Assembly: GCA_022577435.1 (NCBI GenBank)
Contig: JAKOON010000012.1
Span: 6,197,412-6,261,411 of the forward strand
Direction: 5' to 3'
DNA: 64,000 nucleotides
DNA from: Embiotoca jacksoni
Lineage: Eukaryota > Chordata > Actinopteri > Embiotocidae
The translations under genes and the position numbers were made by a program. Positions 13,172 through 24,765 of the stretch are shown here, piece after piece (positions within the stretch are counted from its first letter, which is position 1; each line of letters opens with the position of its first letter). The notes beneath the pieces were generated by a model. The model did no database searches and was not told where the DNA came from. It saw only the letters and a list, made by a program, of their open reading frames with translations.

Positions 13172-16100
13172 TCATCTGCTCATATCAGAGCTGTTTCTCC
13201 AGACCTGACTCCTTCCCGAATGATGAAGGGGCAGGAAGAAGGGGTGGTGCAGAGCGGAGGGAAGAGAGATACGTTTTGAGGGCTCGTACTCCAACATCCT
13301 CTCCAACAGATCGAAAAACTGGTGGTGTTCTGTCCCATGTGACAACAAGTACTTCTGCAAAACCAGAGAGTATGTCATTCAAGGGGTAAACTGATAGCTG
13401 AATGTTTGCACTCGCCTCAGCTCACCCTCAACGGTTTGCACTTGGATTTAACGTAACGTCCGGCCTTGGAGCCCTCGTTCCAATCTAGACGGCCACGGTG
13501 GAAATACTTCTGCTTTCTGAGAAGAGAAAAATAGTCTAAGTAGATGGTGTCTGGTATAAGTGTTTATGTTTTACAGTAAGAAGGGCCAGAAGTGTTTTAC
13601 CTGCTCTTCCGAATCATTCTCTGAGGAATTGGTCCCTGTATTCTCTCCATCATGGCAAGATGTTCCTTGTTGTCATGAGTCTGTAAGTGAACAGATGAAC
13701 ACGTGAAGACCAAAACAACGAGATTAATATCATCCCTCTTTGAACATGCTGCACATGTGACCTGGAACAGTGTGAAGCCTTCGTAGTATTCACACAGGAT
13801 GCAGCCGATGCTCCACACATCACACGGGTGACTCCATCCCAACTCTGTGGGAGAGGAAAGAGCTTCGTCACCAACCAAACAAGACAAACAGCCCCTGGTT
13901 CCTCTCCAGGATAAATCGACATCTCTTACCCAGTATGACCTCCGGGGCTCGGTAGTGACGCGTGGAGACGACGACAGAGTGGTGTTCGTGGTCAAAGGTG
14001 GCGCTGCCAAAGTCAACAAGCCGCACTGTGGTGTCATTTATTCTCCTTTCATTGCACTTCTAAATGGAGGGCAGACAGAAAAACTGACCAGTCTCTAAAG
14101 TTTTGTCAGTTTATTTCTCATTTTGGTAGCTCCGCCATCGTTCCCATTGCTTACAATAACGCTGTGAACAAAAAATGCAAAGGCTGGGAAACATGGAAAC
14201 ATGTACCCACAATGAAATCTGGGAAAGAAACTTGAGTGCTCAGACAAACTGAAAGTGTGCACATCCAGTATGTTGGTATAAATCTCTTATATAGTAAATG
14301 TATATCAGTAAATACGAATCTACTACCAGCAGCCAGCTAGCATAGCTGAAACTAAGCTAACCTGGTGTAAAAAAAAAAAAAATTTAAAAACCGCTCAGCG
14401 TATAACTCCTCCTAAATGAATAACTTCTTGTTTTTATGGTTCAGTTTTTCTTACAAATTAAACAAACAATATTTAACATCTCGATTAGTGAACCGATTAA
14501 ATTCTTGTTGGTGGACTTTGTTGTGTAAGAGTAGCTGTTTTCCCCTGTATAAAGAGTTTATGCTTTGATAAGCTGATTCTTAGCAGGAAAATGAATAAGC
14601 ATATTTCCCACAAAGTCAAAAAAAAGGTCTAATGGTTCAAATTTGAACCAATTAGTCTGTCTGTGGATTGTTAAGGTTGTTAATCGGGTACTGATTCAAG
14701 TGTTTGCCTCCGTTTCTCTTCCAAAAATTATTCTTTTTGGCAAGTTTGAAGCTTAATACACAGGAAATATGACAGCAATGATTTCCCAAACCAGACCCAA
14801 GTTGAAATAAAATGGGGTTTTCCATGAATAAAAATGTTTTGTTTTTTTAAACAATATTTCTTGAAACATGTCACATTGTCCCTCTGAGGTCGACAAACAC
14901 ATCTCACAATCACTCTGGATAAATACAGCATGTGCCTATAAAGGGAACACATGTAGATGGCTCACAGTTCGGCTGAGACAAATTTGCATCCAAATAGGCG
15001 AACACAAAGCGAACTCCCAGGTTGTTCTGCCTTCACTTATCCCTGCTTATTTAACAGCCTGGTTTACTTGTGACCCTGAAGGCCCCAGCTTTCATGGCTG
15101 CAGTGTTTCTGACCTTCTCAGTGTTGTATACAAGGGAGTAGTCGGAGTTGACAAAGAGAATGTTCTCGGGCTTCAGGTCGGTGTGAGTCAGCTTGTTGTC
15201 ATGGAGAACTGCAATGGGAGACAGAAGAGGGGGAGAGGAAAGAAAGCAAATCGAGATTCGCCAGCAGCCGACGCCCTCCTCTGGTCACATTTTGTTGGTT
15301 AAACAGTTGAACATCATGACCGATTTATGGGAGACTGGAAAAGATGGTGGAAAAACATACCCTCATGAAGCCACTCTGTCTGATAAAATGTTGGTTTAAT
15401 TAATAATAATAATTAAAAAAAACAGGACAGAATGTGCTGCTGCAGTAGGCAATTTTACTTAATTACAATTTGCTTGAAATAACATATTTTCACCACTGTA
15501 TCACTAAAAATACGTAATTGAAGGGTGCCTTTAAAAAATATATATATTTGTCTGTGATCACCCCTACCACTGTATACATTGTTTTAAAAAAAAAAAACAG
15601 ACACTGTCTGAATATTCTGCTGCCATTTTACTAGTTTGGAGCGGTTCGGAGCCAGAAGTGATCGTATTTGGGCAAGCTGGGGAGGAGTGAGCGGTGGATT
15701 TCACTCGATCTGGTTGGGAACCCGAGGACAAAACTTCCCACCCACCGACAGCGGAAACCTGCCTGCACCACAGGCCTGTCAATCAAACAGACATACCTGC
15801 AAAATCAAGGCATAATATCTTATGAATGATAGGATTATTTTCAGAAGAACTGCCAAAAAAAACTAATGAGAAGGAGGGACTTAACAAATCACTATAATGA
15901 CTCGTGGAAATTTTTTTATTGATTTCGTATTTCATGAGGGAACTTAAATGGGAGTCTATAGAGCCAGAGGCTTTTTGGAGCCAACCTCTAGTGGTCTTTA
16001 GTGGTATTGCAGTTTAAGATAGTTCTGCATTGGCTTTATTTTTCAGACTCGGAAGCTACGTCCACTTTTATGTAGTCTATGAGATCGGGCTTGAATTCAA

Positions 16101-17662
16101 GTTTACCGGTGCTTCTTTGGTGGGCGGGGCTAAGTGGAGTGATCTGAGGCAGCGGTAGGAGAAGAGGAAAGTTTTTTGAATGTGGTTGTTCAACTTGCCT
16201 ACTGCTGCTTTAATATTGATTGTGATTGCACCTCAAATAGTTACTGAGTGCTTCTGCTTTGGAAAATGATATGTGATACAATTTTAATTAAATATCCCTG
16301 TCTGAGTCAAAAGCTAATTTGTTGCCATAATATCAATTAAACCACCAGGTTACTGATATTATGCAAGTGTTTTAAATGAATGTTAAATAAGTGGCGTGAA
16401 GAGTAATATGAAAAACAGACTCAGTCCTGAAGATGCACGCTGTGTCCAAAATTGCTCCCTGTTTACTTCATACAGCACTACACATACATCCGCCATTTTA
16501 TTCAAGTATACAATGATTTTGTTCACTAATACAGTTTTGGGATTTTGGACTGTTGATCAAACAAACAAGTAATTTGAGTGCATCTCCTTGGGCTCTGGGA
16601 AACTGTGATAGTTTGAAATTGTCTATTAGTATAAATCAAGTTATAGATATAAATCAATTAATCAGTTACGAAAAGTAAATGTTAGTCACTGTCCTAGCTA
16701 CTTGTTGTCCTCGGGTCTTTCGTGACCCATTTTCAAATCCATTTTGGGTCACGAAAGACAACGAGGACAACAGAAAGGTTAAATCAGGAACATTTGTCAT
16801 GTCCTCAGGTGATAGTTGCCCTCTGAATATTGTGTTTGCTGCTCCATCAGACAGCTGTGAACAACCTGCTTACTCTCATCACTGACGCTGATCCAGAGGA
16901 ACAAGAGAAAAGAAAGAAAAAAAAAGAGTGTGGTGCTGAACAGTTGGTGTGATGCATATTGGACTCACAGCTGACAGCGTGGCAGATCTGCCAGGCCATG
17001 TTTCGGATCTGGTTCATTGGATAAGGCAGGAAGTTGTTTGATTTCAAGAAGTCAAAGGTGCTGAAAGACAGCAGCTCGAAAGCGATGCACACATGGCCAT
17101 AGTAGTTAAACCAGTCGAGCATCTGCACACAGTTGCTGATGGGAAGAGAAACCCAAAGGTGCAATTATTAACACATTAAACAAGTAATATTATTTCAACA
17201 CTGAATAAAATGACAAACGACTCACTGTTTGTTGTTTGGATCCGTCTCACTGATCTTCTCCAGCACATCGATCTCCAGTTTGGCTGCTTCTCTGTACTTC
17301 TCCTGGTTCTTAATAATCTTCAGGGCAACTCGACTTCCTCCTCTGTGTTTAAATACTGTGCTTAAAAATAATAATAACCCATGCAAGCTACCGATTGATT
17401 TCATTTTTAGATCAAACAATTACCTGCTGTGATCCAAACATTGCACGACTTTCCCAAAAGTGCCTTCACCTAAAGTGTCGACTATCTCATCTGTAACACA
17501 GATTGAGATTAGAATAAAAAATGGAGCGCTTTACGGATGCTGCTCAAGCTTCCAGCTGCTCTGACACCTACATCTGTCTTCGAGGACATCCGCACATTTG
17601 TAGATCAGGTGACCATTTTCAGTGTCCCGCTCGTTGTGGCCTGCAGCCTCGCTATTGCTCCG
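13172..17662 (-). CDS. clk2: CLK2-like dual-specificity LAMMER kinase (5' end not found)
   Basis: CLK kinases phosphorylate SR splicing factors in the nucleus. Exons in transcript order are 17572-17662, 17424-17490, 17226-17342, 16969-17135, 15114-15208, 13930-14059, 13762-13844, 13601-13680, 13426-13516 and 13172-13354. All ten phases agree and give 367 codons. Visible motifs are the glycine loop GEGTFGKVV (residues 36-44), VALKIIK with the ATP lysine, catalytic HTDLKPEN (about 155), DFGSATFDHEHH (about 193), RHYRAPEVILELGW and the LAMMER signature EHLAMMERI (about 257). The C-terminus SSDMSR resembles CLK2 SRDISR, and VILELGW with HYRAPEV also favours CLK2 over CLK1/3. The most upstream exon starts at RSNSEAAGHNERDTENGHLI. 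No exon for the preceding Arg/Ser-rich domain is seen before rec8, so the start is missing. Confidence 0.88.
15560..16085. repeat. Fish-type dispersed repeat in a CLK2-like intron
   Basis: Contains GCACCACAGGCCTGTCAATC and, further on, GGAGCCAACCTCTAGTGGTC and AGACTCGGAAGCTACGTCCA, phrases that recur in many teleost genomes. It is probably one or two adjoining short interspersed elements. Ends are approximate. Confidence 0.5.
16704..16771. repeat. Inverted repeat, about 26-bp arms
   Basis: The left arm 16704-16729 (GTTGTCCTCGGGTCTTTCGT...) is the near-perfect reverse complement of the right arm 16745-16771, with a 15-base spacer. It lies in a CLK2-like intron and would fold as a hairpin. Confidence 0.9.
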
Positions 17663-17934
17663 CTGCAAACAAAGTCAACCAAATTCATGACCGCTGGAGC
17701 AAAAGACAAATAATCATCACTCTCCAACTAAAAACAGATTGAGTAACATCTGACCTCCGAGCCTGAAAGAGCAAAGGTCACCAGCTGGACATACACCTGA
17801 CTGCCACTGATGCATTCAAACATACCACCTTTCAAACACTTACATATTCAGTTGAATCTGCACAGGAAGGTTCTCAATATTATGCACGTCTTCATTCATG
17901 GGGCCGGGGCATTAAGTTTGTTCCCAGTGACCTG

Positions 17935-19017
17935 GGGCCTCATTTGTAAAACATTGTGTGGGATCCATACTAAAAGTGTACATGCGCACGGGGTGCATAA
18001 AAAAAAAAATTCTGATTTATTAAACCGTGCACACGCACACTTGCACGCAATGTTCCCTTTATAAATCACAATCCACGTTGAAATGTGCGCGAGTAGATCA
18101 TATCCCGCCTTCAACACGCCCACGTTCAACCATAAATTGTCAATGCAAAGCATATTATAAAGGTTGATGCATATAAAAGTAGCCATGTGGATCAGTGGTT
18201 CTTTGGTGAATCGTGTAAACAACGGAGGGAGCCCCGGAAATATAACTTTTCCGAGGCAGAACTCGAGGCGTTTGTGGACGAGGTGGAGGATATGAAGCAC
18301 ATATTTGTTCGGTTGTCACAGCTGTGGGATCAAAAACTAAAGGAAACGCAGCGAGTGGTCACGTGATAGAAGTTCCGCCGCGATGTCTCCATTACGCTGC
18401 GCTCTGTGCGCCTGAGAGCGCAGTGGAAACACTTTTACACACAACAACTGCATTAAACTATATGTCCACAATATGAGAAACATATTTACTGTTCTGCAGT
18501 TCTTTAACCTGATGCTGTTTCATGTTATCTTGAATTTTTACAAAGGATGATGATTCGTTTGGAATGTAAATGCGGTGAAAAGGAACGTGTTGGAGTTGGA
18601 TTAAATGTGAGATATAGATTTGCTTCTGTCATTTACAGTTCAAAGTTGCTCGTGGAATGATTATAGGCCACGAGCCAAAATGACCCTGCTGGTTGGAATG
18701 TTAATAATAAAATGGACCCGTGTCCAAATAAGATGTGATATGAAGTGAAATGAAATATGTGAGATGCTTCGTAATACGTATCAAGTTGTCTGTCAAATTT
18801 AATTTCTACAATCAGGCTTCAATTCACCACCTCACCGTCTGTGTCGCCAATTTTCCCCGTCTCCAAAACGTGCGTACGGATGGGTCAGAGTTTGCTTACA
18901 GGTACGGACTATTTACCGTCAAGTTTGTTTTTATAAAGCCCGACTTTTGCGTAGGGAGTGGCGTACACCTTTTTCAGGCCCCGTTTAGTGCTGACACAAC
19001 AGTTATAAATGAGGCCC
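17935..19017 (+). mobile_element. Non-autonomous Harbinger-type DNA transposon with Myb-like remnant
   Basis: The left end reads GGGCCTCATTTGTAAAA and the right end TTATAAATGAGGCCC, an inverted terminal repeat of the Harbinger kind. Both ends are flanked by CTG (17932-17934 and 19018-19020), fitting the 3-bp CWG target duplication known for Harbinger elements. Inside, on the plus strand near 18229-18300, a frame reads RKYNFSEAELEAFVDEVED, which resembles the N-terminus of the Myb/SANT-like protein these elements carry. The frame does not stay open and no nuclease was recognised, so this copy looks defective. It sits between the first visible CLK2-like exon and rec8. Confidence 0.75.
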
Positions 19018-20611
19018 CTGAGCTTGTTCTAAAGGAGGTTAATAAGAAATGCCAAGTGACTTCTGGCCTGTTCGGAGGAGCTGAGGCTCTATTTCCATCC
19101 ACATTCTGAGACTGTTATTAATATCAGAAGCCCAGCGTGTGAGTAAGTGAGGTGACACTTGGTGCAGGCCACAGACCACAACATAGACACAACACTGACG
19201 CAGATAAAAAATAAAAATAAAAATCTGCAGATTTGTTGCTAGAAAGCCAATGAAGATACAACTTACGCATTCAACCTCAACACACAGCGCAGGTGATATC
19301 AGGTCAGAAGTAAATCATGCAGATGCACAAGTGACAGAATGACAAGAGCTGTAAGAACATGAAAAATGCATACAGAGAAAATGCAGATACTCACGGGCAG
19401 GCAGAGGCAAACACAGTCCACAAAACCTTTACACAGAGAATACAGCTCTGTCTTTCCCATTATACAGAGGTGAAGATCTACACAGAGAGGATGAGTGGAG
19501 CAGGAGTGGATGCAGGGATGTTGCACAAAGGTGAAGGAGAGGCAGATAAAGCAGCAGCAAGACTTACAGGAGTTGTGGAAAGAAAAATCACAGAGGACTG
19601 GACGCTAAATATTAAAGCAACAGCGCAGAAAAAAACAGAAGGACATGGAGTTGTGACAAAGTAAAAAATAGCCTGCAGTGTTGTCAGCAGAAACCAGAAT
19701 TGAAGGAGAGACACAATTTAAGCAGTCTCACCACAAAAAGTGACAAAGTAAAAAAAACAAAAAAACCTTCAGAAGTAACAAATAGAAGTAACAAATCAAA
19801 CAGCGGAAAAGAGCTGAAGTACAGACAAACACGGAAAGTGAGGGACAGAAATGAGACAAAAAGACAGGAGGTGGACGACAGACATAGAGAGAGAGAGAGA
19901 GCAGAGACAGACGCTAATAATAAACTTAGGTCACAACCCCCTGAGAAAGTCTTGAGAGGAGAATCAAGATGTGATCAGGGGGAGGAGGAGGAGGGTGAGA
20001 AAGATCCAGTTTCACTCAACTTACTTACTCTCCTCCTTGATCCTCCTTAAACCCCCCCCCCCCCCCCCCCCCCGCAACATGTCCCACTCTACATACTCCA
20101 GATACCCTCCAATATACAGTTTATGCTTTATATACAGAAATAACTGACAAGAGTTCATATCAAGATTTTATTTTGTAGCTCACATTCAAGGGAACACACC
20201 TTTTCAGCAGAGGTTTCTGTCTGTGCAGACTAACATCAGGCAAGTTCATGAAAAATATCACAAATATAACAATAAAAACTGTTTAAATACTTTTCTGGAA
20301 TCTCATAAAGTTGATGCAACTTATTGGTCGTATTAATAACAGGGACCAATGATGTAAACAATGTTTTTTTTTTTACTTAAAAACGCAGCGTAAAATGTTT
20401 TAAAAACGTAAATAATTTGAAACATATCAGGAAGAGACACGGGTAACTATTCTTATGAAATGATCTTTTACAAAACATTTGACTTCTATGACTGTTTTGT
20501 GTGTCTGATATCATCTGAATCCAGAATTTGTCTGAAAGTGAACACAGAAAATGCCAGAACATGAGGCTCACGATGAGACTTGAATGACAAGTGGACACGC
20601 TAAAAAGTCTG
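19018..20611. other. Interval between rec8 stop and CLK2-like gene
   Basis: The left part is purine-rich on the plus strand (about 19490-20000), followed by a 22-base poly-C run at 20052-20073. The rec8 3'UTR occupies the right part. I looked here for Arg/Ser-rich minus-strand exons of the kinase and saw none. A strong donor-like GTAAGT (minus strand, near 20032) follows the C run but has no credible coding exon in front of it. Confidence 0.5.
20167..20172 (-). terminator. Poly-A signal candidate for rec8
   Basis: AATAAA on the minus strand about 440 bases past the rec8 stop codon, in a plausible 3'UTR position. Confidence 0.4.
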
Positions 20612-20708
20612 TTACGCCTCGTCCAAGTTGGATCCTGGTGAAATCAAGATGTCGCCATAAGGCTCGTCCTGCTCCACCTGCAGCTTCCTGGACGATAAAT
20701 TCTCTGCC

Positions 20709-20804
<96 letters not shown>

Positions 20805-22139
20805 AGGTTTAACACGCTCAGTATCTTGAAAACAACAAACACAGAAAGATCACAGTCATAAGAATATGAGAATAATAGCACATGAAGAACTGTCTAAATC
20901 ATTTCTCTCTGAACTTCTGTACACGAACCACAAGTTTGTTGAACTGATGACTCCATCTGCTATTTTCAGACATTACTCAGCCTTTCTCTAAACTGAAATT
21001 CATTGCTGTGAGATCATTTGTTGGCGATGTAACATTAAAGGACCACTGCGACAAGCTACGTTTACAACGACATCCCCAAGATATGAGTGCAGAGGATGTT
21101 GTGGACGAGGATACATTTCACAGTGTTCATCAGAAATCGTTCTGTTGCTATGAATTTCAGTTCGGGCAGTTTTCGTCGGATGCTGTCGTCGACGCCGACC
21201 CAGAGAGCTGAGTGTGTGTTACTATACATGAACGTTTTACTCCTCACTTGAACAGAGGCATGCTGGAGACCTTTTTCAGGACAACAAACTACAACAAACT
21301 GGAAAAGACGACTGAAACTAGCAGTTGTTTTTTTGACAATGTTGTGTTGTTTGTCTTCACAATAGCTGCTAACATTACTGTACTGTATATGATCAGTAGA
21401 TTCCTGGTGAATAACCAGCTTCTTTCCTCTCTGTTGCTCTGTGCAGACGACATCGTCTGGCTGATTATTGTTTTTTTGTTTATGGCTCCACAAGCAGGAC
21501 AACTTAAAGTAACTTCAACTTTCTCACTCAATATAAGACACACTGAGGAATTTAGTGCTTCAATTGACTTCATTTACCATCAACAATGGCAAACTTTCCC
21601 TTTGACTCAATTTCATCATGACTAATGGGACAATAAGTGAAACGTCCTCCTTACCCAGCAGCTTCAGAAACATGTTGCTGACAGTTTTGCGGTCGGCCTC
21701 TGGTGGCAAAAGAGACTGAAAGGGTACAGGAGCCACTTCGTGCTCAGCCACCTCTGGCACCAATCTGGACGCACACAAACACAAAACAGCAAACCAATCT
21801 CCAAATCATAAGAATTTTTTTTTTTGAAACTGGGCAAAACTACATCCTCATCGCAGAGTTTTTAGGGGTTAGAAATGGTTACCCTGGAGACTCTGCCACT
21901 TCTTTCCCAAGCAACTCATCCCCCACCTCTGGGATGTCCGTCATTATAGAAACAGGCTTGGAGACGGGGGACCTGCCAACACACACGTGTGCAACATGCA
22001 TTTAAGTGTGACTTCAACCACACACTTTCAGAGATCTGTCTCTGTTACCTACACTTCTCTGTCCGATGTCCAAATGGGGGAGATCTCACGAGACGGCTCC
22101 TTTTGGTCAGAGCCCTCCAGTGTCAGAATATCCTCAGCT

Positions 22140-22226
<87 letters not shown>

Positions 22227-23913
22227 AGGTTTAGCATGCTCAGTATCTTGAAGACAACAAACACAGAAAGATCATAATCATAAAAATATGAGAATAATAG
22301 CACATGGCATGAAGAACTGTCTAAATCATTTCTCTATGAACTTCTGTACACGAACCACAAGTTTGTTAAACTGATGACTCCATCTGGTATTTTCAAAGAC
22401 ATGACTCAGCCTTTCTCTAAACTGAAATTCATTACTATGAGATCATTTGTTGGCGATGTAACATTAAAGGACCGATTTGCCTATTTTCAACCTTATCTCT
22501 AGTTAACTGAATCAGGGATATGACGTGGAGGACAGTTTTTGTTAATGTTCCCTGTGTCTCTGGGAAGCAGCTGCTGAAATTCCTGATTTAGTTTCTGTTG
22601 GCATGGAAGGCCAACACCAGCCGCTGTTTGCTCTCTGCAGCTCAGCGCCTGGATTGTCCTCGCCAGTCATGTCCTCTTGCAAATCAGTTATTCTTCTGGC
22701 ACCGGTGATATTGTTTGACGTGTAAAGGCACTTCGGGCTAATTGAGTTGTCTGGGTTGCAACGGTACGCTCTGTGGCTCGCTCAAGAACAAAATAAAACC
22801 TTGTCGTCTTCGCTTGCACTGCGACAAGCTACGTTTACAACGACATCCCCAAGATATGAGTGCAGAGGATGTTGTGGACGAGGATACATTTCACAGTGTT
22901 CATCAGAAATCGTTCTGCTGCTATGAATTTCAGTTCGGGCAGTTTTCGTCGGATGCTGTCATCGACGCCGACCCAGAGAGCCGAGTGTGTGTTACTATAC
23001 ATGAACGTTTTACTCCTCACTTGAACAGAGGTGTGCTGGAGACCTTTTTCAGGACAACAAACTACAACAAACTGGAAAAGACGACTGAAACTAGCAGGGT
23101 TTTTTTTGACAATGTTGTGTTGTTTGTCTTCACAATAGCTGCTAACATTATTGTACTGTATATGATCAGTAGATTCCTGGTGAATAACCAGCTTCTTTCC
23201 TCTCTGTTGCTCTGTGCAGACGACATCGTCTGGCTGATTATTGTTTTTTTGTTTATGGCTCCACAAGCAGGACAACTTAAAGTAACTTCAACTTTCTCAC
23301 TCAATATAAGACACACTGAGGAATTTAGTGCTTCAATTGACTTCATTTACTATCAACAATGGCAAACTTTCCCTTTGACTCAATTTCATCATGACTAATG
23401 GGACAATAAGTGAAACGTTCTCCTTACCCCGCAGCTTCAGAAACATGTCGCTGACAGTTTTGCGGTCGGCCTCTGGTGGCAAAAGAGACTGAACGGGTAC
23501 AGGAGCCACTTCGTGCTCAGCCACCTCTGGCACCAATCTGGACGCACACAAACACAAAACAGCAAACCAATCTCCAAATCGTAAGAAAAAATTTTTTTAA
23601 AAACTGGGCAAAACTACATCCTCATCGCAGAGTTTTTAGGGGTTAGAAATGGTTACCCTGGAGACTCTGCCACTTCTTTCCCAAGCAACTCATCCGCCAC
23701 CTCTGGGATGTCCGTCATTATAGAAACAGGCTTGGAGACGGGGGACCTGCCAACACACACGTGTGCAACATGCATTTAAGTGTGACTTCAACCACACACT
23801 TTCAGAGATCTGTCTCTGTTACCTACACTTCTCTGTCCGATGTCCAAATGGGGGAGATCTCACGAGACGGCTCCTTTTGGTCAGAGCCCTCCAGTGTCAG
23901 TATATCCTCAGCT

Positions 23914-23972
<59 letters not shown>

Positions 23973-24674
23973 AGAGGACATTGCACTTTCTTATAATCAT
24001 TCCCCAGAGGCTTGCCGTAATCTTTAATCACAAGTGATACACGCCTAACCCGACATCTGACCTCTGCCTCACCCCTGTAAATGTACAAAACACTTCGGCT
24101 TGTGCCAAATGTAACTGAATGCCAAACACGTTGTAGACAACATGGTGAACACAGACACAAACTGTCCCCAGTGAACCACATTAAACGTGTCTCATTTCAT
24201 TTAGTTATAAATTTCATTCATCACGTTATTTTCCAGAAAACATTTTACCTGAAAACTCATACATCTCTGATTCTGTCACTTGTCTTGGGACCTGTATTCA
24301 CACACAGATACATGAACAGGTTAATAATCTGGTGACTTTTCCCATCTTCAACCTGCTCAGAAAGACCTCACAGATATCCTTTTCACCACTACACAAACAA
24401 ACAAACAAACAAACAAACCTCCTTGGGGCTGAGCTCCACTCTGCCCACCTCTGTTTGGGCCACCTCCATCATCTCCCGCTCTCTTTCAGAGTCGGTGGAC
24501 TCGGGCCCTCTCTCCACGACCCACAGGTTCATACTCAAGACAGGCGTGATGGTTGCAGCCTGTCTCCATAGAAACTGAACTTCTTCAGGCAAGACTGTGG
24601 GGGGGAAACAGCTTCATTGTTTATTTTTGAAAAGATTACTTGAGTAAGGTCCTTCAGTAGCTGCAGAATATGAG

Positions 24675-24765
<91 letters not shown>

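Noticed and set aside
17810..18300. Minus-strand frame beginning MNEDVHNIENLPVQ with a GTAAGT donor near 17833-17888, as a possible first exon of the kinase
   Set aside because: Its phase does not join the exon at 17572-17662 in frame, and no bridging exon was found.
19359..20050. Plus-strand Lys/Arg/Glu-rich frames (101 and 116 codons), considered as an inverted RS domain for the kinase
   Set aside because: Wrong strand, no RS dipeptide runs, and the sequence is simply purine-rich.
21062..21502. Minus-strand 146-codon frames in both duplicate units (also 22835-23275)
   Set aside because: They lie in rec8 introns, match nothing I recognise, and are the antisense of the inserted element; no splice context.
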